Source of the DNA: Eutypella sp. D-1
Lineage: Eukaryota > Ascomycota > Sordariomycetes > Xylariales > Diatrypaceae
Assembly: GCA_023313575.1 (NCBI GenBank)
Contig: JAJTTP010000007.1
Coordinates: 2,108,001 to 2,172,000, forward strand
DNA: 64,000 nt
Reading direction: 5' to 3'
This document shows positions 45,521 to 58,155 of this stretch, piece after piece (position 1 is the stretch's first letter; each line of letters opens with the position of its first letter). The notes below the pieces were generated by a model. It saw only the letters and a program-made list of their open reading frames with translations. It was not told where the DNA came from and searched no databases. A program made the translations under genes and the position numbers.

Positions 45521-46275
45521 TCTAGTGTGAGGATATCGAAATAAGAATTGTATTGTTGTGCTCTGAACCATGTTCCCCTTAATAGATTTGATTTCCTCAT
45601 AACTAGTCGTTAAGAATCGTGACTTATGCTAGGTAGTCCTTCAACTGTAACGTATAGTAGCGACATATCGGCCCCTTTAGTACTAGATTGGACAATACTG
45701 TCGTCGAAGTTCGACCGGACACCTACGAGTATCACACCGGAGTAGTCAGATAGTGATAGAGAGGGCGTCTCTAGATATCTCGTTAAGAAAGTTTGCTGGG
45801 TCGGATGTCCTTCGACAATGTATTGAAGACAGGACTAATTATTCACTTTGTGGATGTGAGATAGTATGAATAGATAGAAGGAAGACAAAGTAGCATCCTG
45901 GGACACATTCCCGGCCGGTGGCTCCTTATAAGAGATAAAAAGGGCTTGTCCCTCAAGGTAGCCTGCCTGCCTACATGCCTACTGCTTACATATGTACGTA
46001 TGGAGGCATATGTAATGCTTTAACCTGGAGATATCCAGATACCGCAATATCCCCACTTTGGTGATCGGTGAACCCGGGGAGGTAAACTCCGTGCCCCACC
46101 ATCAACTCGGTGGGTGACCCCGCCTAAGCGGACCAAAAGTAGAGCTCCAAATTTACCAGTACCGACCGGACTTTATTTCAAGCTTCGTGGAAGCTCCCAA
46201 GTCCATACATACATACTACATCATCACCTTTCTCCGATGATCACCTGAGAAAGGCGGCATCCGACTTTTCGAAAA
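45521..46275. other. Intergenic between ADH and prefoldin 3
   Basis: This stretch contains the ADH 3' region and the prefoldin promoter. A GC-rich stem-like patch with TCCGTGCCCCACC and CGGTGGGTGAC lies near 46089-46118. No gene was found. Confidence 0.5.
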
Positions 46276-47659
46276 ATGGCGAGTAAAGGAAAGGAAGCGG
46301 CGGTAGCAGGCGGGTATGATTTCTCTTTCACAACAAGATCATTCCCAACGAAAAAAAAACGAAATCCAAAGAAATATACAAAACAAAACCAACTTCAACT
46401 CGAATTGCTAACCGTACAATCGCATTAATCATAGAAAGGATGCAGGCGAGACGAACCCCAGAGGAATCCCGAAGGCGCCTTTCGTCGACAAGGTGGAGGA
46501 CTACGTCTCATCGCGAGAAGAGGTCGAGTCGACGCTGCGCAGTTTCCAGGAGATGATTTCGTACGTGAAAAGCCAAGCCGAGCCCCAAGCCGAGTCCCAA
46601 GCCCGATGCCCGATGCCGCATACCTAAATACCATGGGCTTGAGATTTCCACGAGCAAAAGAAAAAAAAAGAAAAAAAGGAGGAAATGGAATATGCTGATT
46701 GAAGGCGCCGGCGGGACCCAAAAATTTCAACGGCAAACAGAAAATACCAATTCATGGAGCTTAATCTCCAGCGTAGAGTGTCCGGGCTGAAGGACAAGAT
46801 GCCGGATATCCAGAAGACCCTAGACACGGTCCGGTTTCTGAAGACGAGGACGGTACGAAGGAATTTTTCTCACGTCCCTACCTTAAAGGAGTAGGAGGCT
46901 AACTTGGAGATAATATGTGGCATGTCGTAGGGAGAGAGCGACCCCATCGAGACGACGTTTGAACTTAACGAGACGCTCTACGCCAAGGCGTCAATACCAC
47001 CCACGGATGAGGTATACTTGTGGCTAGGGGTACGTTGGTGTTGTTCTTTTTTCCTTCTTGCTTTCCTTGGACGAAGATCATATGTCCCCTCTCACGGACG
47101 GTCATCAGGCTATCAGGGCTCTGCTGGGCCGTGGCACTGACTGGAAGGAGGGGCACACACACCTACACACGGACCGACAGAGACAACGTGCGCCAGTGCT
47201 GAAAAAGGAGACGGGCGAGTTTATGTAGGCGAACGTCATGTTATCGTACCCGATCGACGAGGCCGAGACGCTCCTGACGTCGAAGCTGGCGACGGCGAAA
47301 CAGAGCTACGAGAACTGCGAGGAGGACTTGGATTTCTTGAGGGAGCAGATCACGGCAAGTCTAATCCGACTTCTTTCATAACCCCCCTTCCCCTTTTTAA
47401 AAACCTCCTCATCCGATTTCCTGCCTGCGGTACCTGCCGTGTGCTACGACCACGCGGCGAGCAGACGGATAGACGGACAAACGGATGTATTCTTGGACGC
47501 CGAGGCTAACTTGAACCCCCTTACCTTCCTCAGACCATGGAAGTCGCTATTGCGAGGGTCTACAACTGGGATGTCGTACAGAAGCGGAAAGAGAAGGCCG
47601 AGGAGGAGAGCAAAGGGGAGAAGGGGGAAAAGGAGGGCAGCGATCAGCCCAACGGATAA
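46276..47659 (+). CDS. PAC10: Prefoldin subunit 3
   Basis: Six short exons fit in phase: 46276-46313, 46435-46560, 46741-46852, 46931-47029, 47229-47354 and 47534-47659. Together they encode 208 residues. The sequence runs from MASKGKEAA through GIPKAPFVDKVEDYV, KYQFMELNLQRR, LYAKASIPPTDEVYLWLG, ANVMLSYPIDEA and CEEDLDFLREQ to VAIARVYNWDV, which is the Pac10/VBP1 alpha-prefoldin pattern: two long coiled-coil helices joined by beta hairpins. Prefoldin delivers nascent actin and tubulin to the TRiC/CCT chaperonin. The fifth intron (47355-47533) uses a GC donor (GCAAGT) with a CAG acceptor. No single long frame covers this gene, so simple ORF calling misses it. Confidence 0.93.
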
Positions 47660-49761
47660 GAAGAAAGGGGGGATGTCATATACACCCGAGACGAGACGAA
47701 ATCCAGACTACATTCTAATACTATTTTTCTAATCGGGAACGAAACCCCCTCACCCAACCCAGGCAAATTCGTTGCATCTTCTTCCCGCTGTTCGATTTGA
47801 TATCAGGTTTCTGTTTTTTTTTTCGCCTTCCCTGCTCCCTAGCTACGATACGGACAGGCAAAGAGACCTGCAGAGAGACTTCGGACAAGTTACTGTCATA
47901 GACCATCCCATCCACGGATGAACGTGACGCGCAATAAGTCAGGACACGGAGGTATTTATTTAACATATCATATCCCCTGTTAGCATCCATGAATACCTAC
48001 CTACATACCCAGGTACCCGGCAAGACCCGAAGGTACCTAGTAATGCCCTGCATTAGGAAAAAAAAGCGGGTTCCTGAATCAATAGAAGAAGAAGAAAAAG
48101 CTTCGACAAAATAATTAAGCATTAAGCTCTACTTAGGACTACTTACAACCGGTCACATGCGCTTATCCGAGAGAATTCTAGAAGGACGTAAACATTAGGT
48201 TGTCTTTCTTGGGTTCCATGTTTGCTCGGGACCGGGGTTACTTGATCGACAGCTTGGACGCCAGCACAGCACGTCCATTTTTTTTTCTTTGCCCAATTCA
48301 TGATGTGTCCGGTCCTTAGCAGTTGCTGAATAGGGGGTCATTTAATTGGGGGGAGGGGGGGGCTTCACCTGGCTTCTACTGCGTATCTTCCGGAACAAAG
48401 TAAACCTTGCCATTAGATATATCATACCAGCTGAGGTCTTCTAGAATTCTATCGGTTATGAACTTATGAAGTATGAAATCCCCTAAAATCTCCCCCTCCC
48501 CCCTTTTTCTGTTCCCCTCCTTAAGCGGGTAGTTAACGGGTAACGGGTAGGACCCCTATCCTGTTAACGTACATACATATATACGTAACATACAGATATA
48601 TACGAAGTAGTTTAAAAGGCATATACATAGTTTATTTACGTAACCACACCGCTCTAACACGGCCTAGACGTGCCGTGATTGGATGGCGTGGGATAGAAGT
48701 GAGGGGCCCCACCCCTGACTCGCTTTTTTTTTTATGACGAATTTGCTGGTTCCTCTCAGAGTTCCAGCCTGCCCGATTAGGTAGGGATTAGGCCTAGGAG
48801 AGGGGCTGGAGAAGGCGCCTATCGAACCCATCTTATCCCCCCCGTGCCCCCCCCCGCCAGTCTCCTCCCTCCCCTACCTAAACCAATGGACCAGCCAGCG
48901 AGCATAGCGGGTCAAGCAAAACCCTCCCGGAGCAACTTGCTTGCTGTCCTGTAGTTACTAGTTACCCTTCGAAACTCCATTTTTCTAACCTCAATTGCCA
49001 ACTTGCCAGACTACAGGTTCACATACTAACATATGAACCATAGTTATGTATTTATTTAGGAGGGAAGTGAGAGATTAATGGATAGATTAGTCCCTACATA
49101 GAAGAAGCCTTTATCCGACCCCTGAATGTTTTATTCTTTAAACGCGAACTATGTACCTACATAGGGACTTACATGTAACTAAACCAGCCCGGGAATGGAC
49201 TGAAGGCTTATCCTTAGAGGCTTATCCAATAGTTCCAGGTTAGATAGGACTTCGTACTTCGTATACTCTACATCCACTAACACACCTACGTAGACACATA
49301 CCCCTAGGTACCTACCTAAGCCTCCTAGAAGTAGTGGACTCTAGAGCTATTCTACGCCTCGCCTCGCTTCGCCTCACCGCGAAACTTGGTCTCTTTACTT
49401 CGTACACTTTTTTTACTTAATGTAAGTACCAACCTAACCTTACCTGGTAGCTAGCTGGACAACACCAATAACAACAACCACGACCACCACTACCACCACA
49501 TAACACAACACATCAGCATTCTTCCTTTCCCCAAAACAACCAAACCCCTTTTTCCAACAAGCAGAATAGCCTGTTGTATCTATCTATCTAGTTTGTCTAT
49601 TATCTGATCAACCCTGGATAATTAGTTGTCTATTCTATCTGTACACACTCTCAACTAAGGCAGCAAATTCCCGGGCCTTGCTGCTACACCTTTGCATCTC
49701 ACCTATCCCGTCCAATACAAGAACCGCCGAGACGACAATTCAAATAATACATTTTTAAAAA
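47660..49761. other. Intergenic / SEC14 upstream region
   Basis: About 2.1 kb rich in short palindromic words (CCTAGGTA, AGGTACC, TACCTAC; for example 48003-48040 and 49299-49330) and homopolymer runs. The stretch 49460-49515 is CA/ACC-rich and resembles a 5' leader. No gene was found. Confidence 0.55.
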
Positions 49762-51204
49762 ATGGCTGCCACGACACAGGCGCCGCCGGGCATGACGTTG
49801 GACCCCAAGTACGATGACTACGACTACCCCATCGTCGCTCCCGACCCCAGGTCCGGCCACCCTGGCAACCTCAGCGAAGAGCAGATTGCCCAGGTCGCTC
49901 AGCTGCGTCTGATGCTCGAATCCGAGGGATACACCAAGAGATTAGACACCTTGACCTTGGTATGATGACCTCTACCTATCTTGGATGAAGAGGGGGGGAA
50001 AGAAGAAGAAGAAGCTATACTAACGACGGGGTTTTGAAATGAACAGCTACGATTTCTCCGGGCTCGAAAGTTCGACGTCGCCCTCGCCAAGCAGATGTGA
50101 GTGGCTACTCTCCCCCAACTACCCCCCCGGACTAATAAAATAATACCGCTTTATACCGCTTTCAACCCACCACACCTTGAACAAACCCCTTATCCTAGCC
50201 ACCTATCTCACCTATCCTCTTTTAACCCCCATCCCCACCCACGAGGAGGCGGCGACGCTAACCAAGCATGAACACGACATCAGGTTCGTCAAGGCCGAGG
50301 AGTGGCGTGCAAAGCTTACCTTCGCCGACGGGAAGACCCCGATTGCCCCCGATGGAAAGAACATTAACCTCGACGAGGAAATCGCCAACTGGGACAAGGA
50401 TGGCTCCCTGAAGAAGAACGTCGCTCCGTACTACCCTCAGTACTACCACAAGACTGATAAGGTACATACATGATTCCCTTCCATACCCCCCCCCCTCGGG
50501 GAGGGATCGTTCATCCATAGCTGACAATCACCTTGTAGGATGGCCGTCCCGTGTACATCGAGCAGCTAGGCAAGGTCGACCGGAAAAAGCTGGAGACCAT
50601 GGGCGTCAAGGGCGACCACATGCTGACGAACCTGGCGGTCGAGTACGAGCGGATGGCGGACCCGCGGCTGCCGGCGTGCTCGCGCAAGGCGGGGTACCTG
50701 CTGGAGACGTCGTGCACGATCATGGACCTGAAGGGGGTGGGCTTCATGCAGGCGAACGCGGTCAAGGACCTGGTGCGGGAGGCGTCGCGCATGAGCCAGG
50801 ACTACTACCCGGAGCGCATGGGCCGCATGTACCTGATCAACGCCGGGCGGTTCATCTCCGCGCTCTTCTCCTGGGCCAAGAGCTTCCTCGACCCCGTCAC
50901 CCAGGAGAAGATCCACGTCATCAGCGGCGACGGCCGCGCCGAGCTCCTCGCCCAGATCCCCCCGGAGAACCTCCCCAAGGAGTTCGGCGGCGAGTGCGAC
51001 TGCCCCGGCGGCTGCGCCCTCTCCAACGCCGGCCCCTGGCTCGAGGCCGAGTGGGCCCGTCCCGCCTGGTACGAGAAGCCTTCCAAGGACGCCGTCCAGA
51101 ACCCCGGCACCGACGCCGTCGCCACCCCTGCTGCCGACGCGGCTGCTCCTGCCCCCGCCGAGGGCGCCGAGGAGGCCAAGGCCCCTGCTCCGGCCGCGGC
51201 ATAG
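49762..51204 (+). CDS. SEC14: Sec14-type phosphatidylinositol/phosphatidylcholine transfer protein
   Basis: Four exons, 49762-49959, 50047-50096, 50284-50461 and 50539-51204, join in phase to 363 residues. The CRAL-TRIO N domain includes LSEEQIAQVAQLRLMLE and, after splicing, LRFLRARKFDVALAKQM. The lipid-binding CRAL-TRIO domain follows with GRPVYIEQLGKVD, TCTIMDLKGVGF, YYPERMGRMYLINA and HVISGDGRAELLAQIPPENL ending in FGG. The family exchanges phosphatidylinositol and phosphatidylcholine and supports Golgi secretion. A C-terminal tail of about 50 residues rich in Ala, Pro and Glu follows the domain and is typical of filamentous fungi. Exon 2 is only 50 nt. Confidence 0.95.
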
Positions 51205-52385
51205 GGTTTTCTGCGGCGTTGATTGCCGGGGGGGGGGGGGAGCGGACGGTGAGAAATGGGGGGTAGACCAGGAGACACAACCAGTAGCAGTCGGCGAAAA
51301 GAGAGAGGCGCGGAGCAAAGGGGAGGAAGTAGAGAAGCGGTTGCCATTGTCCATCCGTCCGCCCAGCTAGCCAGCCAGCCATCCAGAAGGAAGAAATAAA
51401 TCCGTCACTTCGCGCCAGGGTAGGCATAATGGGAGGCAACCGCTGCTAGCTTCGAGGGTCGTGGCCGAAGAAGCGAGTAGTCAGGAGTGGGGGATGAGTG
51501 AGGGGGTTAGGTTAGACGAAGATGAAGACGAGCCGAGACGAATGTGTATCCCCACCCCACCAAGTCCGAACGTAAATGGACCGACGTCATCTGTCTTCCG
51601 TCTTCTGTCTCATCTGACTCTGTCCTGCTGAGAGGAAGGGAGCGGCCGAGGAGTTAGATGGTGAAGCGGTGTGTGTGTGTGTGTGGTTGTTGTTTCGCTG
51701 GGACTATAATCGATATATCTTCCGTCTTTTTTTCTTTCTTTTTTTGGTCAACCCGCGCCCGTGCAAAGAGAGAAAAAAAAAACCCGAAACGAAAGCTTAG
51801 TAGAAAGCTTAGAGAGATAGAGACACAGAAAGAGAATATATATAACAGGAAATACGGTTTTGTGTTTTTTGGGGTTTATTTCCTTTTTGCCAAAATCGAA
51901 TAACTAGAAAATGGTAGGACGAACAAATAAAAAAAACTCTAGGCGTTCCTTTTGCTTTTGCTTTTGCTTTGGCTTTTGCCTTGCTTTTTATTCCAGGTTT
52001 ATGTACATATCGTGTTGGTCTCTATATCCACACACGCGCACACACAGGTATTGCTATACCTACCTACCTACCTACCTACCACATCCCGAGCCACAAACAA
52101 ACTTACACGGGCGGACCGCGTACAACGCCTGGCGTTAGATCACGATCCCACTTCACTTCTTGCGTACTTGATTAAGTACTTGTAGTAGCAGTAGCCAGTC
52201 AGCCACTCGCCATATTCCGGTCGTAACTAGGGGGGGGCATGTAATGTACGTATGCATTGTATATATAACCACCAGCCCATAAAAAAGGCGAAGGAAGTTT
52301 AGGTCGTGAGAGCTGAATAACCAGCAAAACCGACCAAAATTCTCGTATCATCCTACCCTACCCCCAACGCACCCCACCCCGGGGC
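51205..52385. other. Convergent intergenic SEC14 / NSL1
   Basis: 3' regions of two convergent genes. Low-complexity tracts include a G13 run at about 51228-51240, a GT repeat near 51669-51684, CTTTTG repeats at about 51951-51988 and TACC repeats at about 52056-52079. No gene was found. Confidence 0.6.
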
Positions 52386-53739
52386 CTACCTCTCCGTGAC
52401 GACGTACTCCCCCGCGGCCCGCGCCCTCTCCATGCGCGCCACGACGGCGGGCATATCGCGTCTGAGGCGACGGAGGCCGTCGACGGCCGCGGCGTAGGAG
52501 GTCTCGACGTCGGCCTGGCGATCCAGGGCGGGCAGATCCACACCTGCACCCACACTTGCATCACCATCGGCATCCCCGGTACCGCGGGACACGCTCTCAT
52601 TAACAGCAGCCAGCGCGTCCTCGTCGTCGCGGACCTGGCGGCGGGCGGCGTCGGCCCAGGCGGCGGCGCACGAGGCCGGGACGCCGCGCTTGAGGCGCGC
52701 GATCTCGCGCAGCAGGTCCTCCTCCTCGCGCGTCAGGTCCTCGACCCGCGCCCGCTTGCGCCCGTCGAACGGCTCGTATACAACCTCCGGCTCCGGATTG
52801 CCGCCTTTCCCGGAGCCCGAGCCGGAGTTCGTCGAAGGCTGCAGATACTGCGATGTGTCGACCGGTAGGCCGTTGATGCTTAGGTTCGGCGACGCGAGTG
52901 CGAACGTCTTTTCTATGTACTGTTTTTGTGGGTGGTTAGTGGCGTTGAGTTGAGGTTTGGGTTTTAGATGAGATTAAATGGGAGAGGGACCGAGGCAAAA
53001 GAGATACAAAAAGGAGATACAAGGAGAGTGAGCGAGCGAGCCATAGGATGGATGCACGCCAAGAAAATGGCCCCTAAAAAGGGGGCGAAAAAAAAAAAAA
53101 AAAAAACATACAACACCGGGGATTCGCTGGTCGTCACCGACCCAACTACTAATCCGGCCCTATCTGGCTTAACTAGGGGAGAGCGGACGGGATCCCGTGC
53201 TTTCCAGATGGTATGGTCGTATGTGCTTGTTTGCTGTTCTATTTCGCCTTATATCTTGCCCCTTCGACCATCCCCTTTTCCCAAATCCGCAGGTTTGGTG
53301 CAACCAGCCAGCAAAGGGGGAGGTTTGCTGCTGCGATTGCACGAACAACACCGGGGCCCCCACAACCAGCGACCGGGCCGCGCAAAAAACAAATAGGGGA
53401 ATGACACTCAGCTCTCCCACGTGATGCAATGTGACATAATGCATTATAGGTGCAAGACAGCACGACGCGACGATTCGTGAAAACAAAAACAAAATGCAAA
53501 GACGAAAAAAAAAAAACCCCTCAAGAAAATGAAAAAAGAAGCACACGTACGTCATTAACGAGCTCCTCGATGCGCGTCCTCAGCTCATCCTCCTCGCCAT
53601 GGGCGGCGCCGTCGCCGTCGACGGGCGGGAAGGCTTCATCGATGCGCGCGGCGGCGGCGCGTCGCACATTGGCCACGAGGTACGAGAGGTCTTCGGGGGC
53701 CTGGAGCTCGATCTTGCGGTGCGCCTGAGCCGCGTCCAT
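52386..53739 (-). CDS. NSL1: Kinetochore protein Nsl1/Mis14
   Basis: Exon 1 (53739-53551) and exon 2 (52919-52386) join in phase at a GTACGT donor and ACAG acceptor to give 240 residues. The start MDAAQAHRKIELQAPEDLSY, then VANVRRAAAARIDEAFPP, ELVND joined to YIEKTFALASPNLSINGLP, is the Mis14/Nsl1 signature. The C-terminal half is helical and Arg/Glu-rich (EDLTREEEDLLREIARLKRG), fitting coiled coil. Nsl1 is a subunit of the MIND/Mis12 complex, which links centromeric chromatin to Ndc80 at the outer kinetochore. The intron is 631 bases, far longer than the 50-200 bases of other introns here, and contains a long A run near 53090. Confidence 0.85.
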
Positions 53740-56700
53740 TTTTTTGAATTAAAAAAAAAAAACCTTCGTCCTGCACGGCCGTCTGTAGTCCCCCTGTCGC
53801 TCCCGCTCTCCTTCAGATGAGAGAGAACGTTTCCCTAGAATTCCAGGTTTTCGAGGCAGCTAGCTTGCTTTTAACGCTGCTGCTGTCTTCGCCTCCTGTG
53901 CGTTCGGTTGCCGGAACCAAAAGCTCCTTGTCGTGTGTGTGTGTTTTTGTCTGTTTTCGCTTTTGCCGATGATAGATAATGATCCGTCCGGCTGCGCTGC
54001 TTGCATGTATGCTGTAGGTGTTGTACAATAATATGTATATCCGAATGCGCGACGACCACTATACCACATGTCTGGATTGCAATGCTTGCGATGGTTTACG
54101 CCCTTGTGTTCCCTGTCGCTCCGTTCAATAGCAGTGGACGTTATTTATCCATTTATCGGGTAAACGAGGTAGGTTGGTGTTTGGTAATGGTCAATTAGGC
54201 TGTTATGCAAGATAAGAGGCGGTGTCGGTCAAGCTTTATGGCGCAGTTCTAACATTACATGCGTACCAGGTTGCGCCATGGATTTTTGGCGCTGTTCCGG
54301 TCCGCTGGATTCTTGTTCGCGCTTTTGCTACTTAGCGCGGGGCAGCTTTGCATCAAGCGAAATATTGTTCTACTGAGGTTCGACGAGAGGCTCTTCTGAT
54401 GTACCTGTACTATGTACTTGTCTTCAAATGCCGGGCAAGGGTCTATGCATCAGACCCCCCATTGCCCCGGGACCAAGAATGCAGATGCAACTTTGAATTT
54501 TCCAAGATTCACTCCCGTCACGATCGGTAAGTTCGCTAATGGATATAAACATCAGCTTACGCTTATATCGAATTGCGCGTCAACTTGTGCTTCCTGCTTG
54601 CTAGCTCCTACTCTAGGGCTTTGGACAACTATAAGGATTTTTACGCCTCTAAAGGTTTACTTACCATTTCGCTATATCTGGATCGCAAGCCGCAGCCAGA
54701 TCGAAAATCTCAAGAGCAATGATATATCTACATGTAGGCAAACGATGCGACCAGTAGAGATACCTACCTATATATGTAGCTAGCAGCTAACATTAGCCGC
54801 CTACTTGAATAACAAACTCCTGTGAACTTTGATGAAATGGACTTGACCCCGTACCTAATAACAATGATTAGATGGTGCCCAGGTGGTGGTAAATTGGTGC
54901 CTTCCTTAGCCGTGGTTTTAAGATGAACGACCAACAAGCCTCCCGCATTCCGCATAGTTAGTCCCCGAGGCCCGGTTTCCCTTCACCGTGTATATTGACA
55001 CATGACATACGGATCGTGTATGGTACCCGGACACACATCCCCCCTCCCCTGCTTGCCTGCCTGGCTGGTTAAGACAATCAGCCCCAACTACCGGCTCTCC
55101 AGCATGAGATGTCCGTATGTTACAAAATCGCACTATGCCGCTTGCATGCCAAACTACTACACATGTACCTGGAGAGGCAAAGTACCTAAGGTAGTAGTAG
55201 ATCGAACCATCTAACCTAGAACCATCTATTCGAAAGAAATTACCCAGCCTTGCCTTACCACTTATTACGGAATAACTAACTACAGCCTCATACTCCCCCC
55301 CTCCCTTCTTACCCCGGGATAAACCGGGCCCAGGCCAGACGAGCCTCGTCGCCTTTGCTCGCAGAGAAATGCCACAGGCGTCTGTCCGCCCTGCCAAGCG
55401 TAACACCGCATACCCCTGGCAAACCTGGTCCATATATGCCGAGGACACTATACAACTACAGTACACTTACACTAAGTATGTATATTGCGTTGCATTTACA
55501 ACACACAACTAGGTCGAGGGAGGTCATATGCAGGCAAAGGCAAAGGCAAAGGCAAGGCAAGGCAGATCGCCCGGCTGACAAGCGGTCGGCGCCGTATTAT
55601 GTATGCTGTACTTGCGCGGGGGGGAGTCCGAGTCGGTCTACCTAGTCTAGGTAGTCCATGTATGCACATAATCAGCTACCACGGCGGAGACTTGACTGAA
55701 CCTGTCTGTTGTCTAAGAACCCCCCGAGGACATTGTCAGAGACCCACGAATCGGTGTCGCCGTGGTTGTCCTTATTTTTTTTGTCCCAAAAGTCCGGCGC
55801 TAGGTGAACCGATTGGTGCCTACCTAGGTAAGTAAGCAAGTAAAGCAAGGTAGGCAGCCGTCGCGTGGTGGTCGAAAGTCCAGTGAACAAAATGGCTGAG
55901 CGAGGAGGAGGAGACTCCAAGACCGCGGGGATGCGAACTTTCAAAATTGGGCTACGCGAAAGGTTGCATACACTGCACACTGCAATGGATGCGGTACGCA
56001 GGTATAAAAAAAAGAAGACGGTTACTTTTCCACAACCTCACCCCTTTTCTTATTTATTTTGATTCCTTTTTTTTTCTCTTTTTTTAATCCATTTCGCGCG
56101 CGGTTGGCATACATAGCCGTAGCGCTCGGCATTATCACCCCTGGGCCTGGCCGGGCCTGGCTCTCGCCATGGAGGCTCTATCTCTATGTATGTACCTAGG
56201 TAGACCATAATACCTACCTATCTACTGCTATCTCTAAGCGGCCTGGTCTCTCACACACTGTGTCGTCGGCTGCAAGTGAGTGAGGTTCAGCTAAGGGAAA
56301 AAAACACTCGTTAAGATGGGATGGAAGAATGGGGGGCCGGATAGTGATAAATACCTACTGTAAGTAGGTATACTACTACAAGTATTTACTTAGCCTACCT
56401 AGCTAGGTGGATTTAGTTATAGGAGCGGAGGTGGGGATGAGTGGGGAGGGGGGGACCCTGAACTTGACCAGCCATGTATTAACTGAAAGGGTTGGTTAAT
56501 AGTGTGGGGTTGGGGGTGAGGGGGAGATGAGATGGAATTCCTATAATCAACTTTTATAGGTAGACTACCTATATAGAACCAACTAACGACATCATAATAT
56601 CTATGCCATGCCATACCTTACATGTCCCAATATCTCTTCGCTTTTTAAAATCATCAATTACGTACTGTGCGGAACCAGGGGGATAATGATGAACTCCAGA

Positions 56701-58155
56701 TAGCTAGCTTACCTAGCTACAGCGCTACTCACCTTCGTTTATTAACCACTTAGGCCGGAGCACCTATAATACCTACAACGGGCAGTCCTGCGGCTCCGTC
56801 TACTCGAGTATAGCGCGTGCATGCAGGATAGGATAGGATACCCGCCTAGTCTACCTACCTGCCTACCTGCCTGCCTAACCTGCCTACCTGCTTGCCTGCC
56901 TACCTGTCTGTCTGGCAGCCTGCCTGCATCAGGCTCCTGGAGGTACGCTACAAGGTAGGCAGGGCGATGTAACTTACTATGTATGTATGTAGGCAGAAGA
57001 GGTGCGGGATCAGGGGATTCGGGATCACGAGACGAAATGAACACGCAAAACATGCACATACATAACATCACACACGAGAGAAAAACAAGTCGGTTTGGTT
57101 TTAGTTCATATTTGCATCTTCCCATTCCCTGCACCCCCCCCCCCCATTTCGTCTATGGCTTTCGGTTGATAACGACGAAAAAAAAGAAAGAAAGAAAGAG
57201 GGAGGAAGAGATGAAATGGAGATGAAAAGGAAACGAAAGAAACCATGGGCCAAACCAATCCAATCCAATCCAGGACCAGACCAGATCATACCAAGCCCGA
57301 GCCCAACCGCTGGAACCAAGTTTTTAGAAAAAGGAAAACCCAACCGCAATACACGCCCCCCATGTAAACTAGCACTCGAGAGATAGCTCCATCGCAGTAA
57401 AGGAAAACAAGAGATAGAGAAATACAGAGGATTGAGAGGATCGGACGGAATAGAGGGGTGGCCCGCGCAATCAACGAACGCTACTTCAGTTGCGCCGTGT
57501 ATAAAGGAAATTTGATGACCCCGATCCCGCTATAACGAAAGGGGAGAGAAAAACCCCTCCTACTAGGGACCAAATGCCATGTTGACTCCCAAGCTCCCCC
57601 CTCCCTTAATGTGTTGGTAAAGAAAAAGATGGATTTTCTGTTTTTCCAGGTCATGATGCTGTAATGTCGTGATACGGTCATATAATGGTGTGCCCGAAAA
57701 AAAAAGAAAATGTGCTTGGTTTCAAACGCCTCGCCTGGTGGTAAGTAGATGAGTGTTGTGGGAATCGCAACGGGCAGGAAGAAGCAAGATGATATTTCGG
57801 AATGAATATCCACAACCCCATCCAGGAAGCAGCACGATCCGAATCCAGACGCCGTGGAGAGTGAGAGAAAATCGAGATGAAAAAAATTGCCAGATGACAT
57901 GCGACAAGAGTTCTTGCGAAGAACGTCTCTAGGGAAAACAAAGGGTTTTCTGACAAGGGCCGCCCGCGTAAAATCATGGAGAGGAGACTGCACTTTGGCA
58001 ATAGATTTAGGGTAGGTATAGTTAAGAGACACTGTCGGCCATGGTTGTCGATCGCTACCGGAGATCCTACTGGTTCGACCTGGGGAGGCTGGTGCTCCCT
58101 CAGACTGGGCGCTCCTACATGCCACTAGACCGCCAAGATTACCGGGCAAGAAGGC
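53740..58155. other. Intergenic, low-complexity rich
   Basis: About 4.4 kb with no gene I can support. It contains GGCAAA repeats (55533-55563), a CCTA/CCTG-type microsatellite (about 56850-56935), several CCTAGGTA palindromes (for example 55820-55830 and 56193-56204) and homopurine runs near 57180-57240. Frames of 182 and 222 codons on the minus strand show no protein-like features. Confidence 0.5.
56850..56935. repeat. CCTA/CCTG tetranucleotide microsatellite
   Basis: Imperfect tandem TACC/TGCC units are visible over about 85 bases, degenerating at both ends. Confidence 0.85.

Noticed and set aside
50566..51354. 262-codon minus-strand frame over SEC14
   Set aside because: It is the antisense of a G/C-ending codon region with no motif.
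54918..55466. 182-codon minus-strand ORF
   Set aside because: There is no family resemblance, it contains low-complexity intergenic words, and it has no clear promoter or splice signals.
57481..58149. 222-codon minus-strand ORF
   Set aside because: Its composition follows A/T homopolymers and it overlaps the likely 3' UTR of the gene at 58156-58788.
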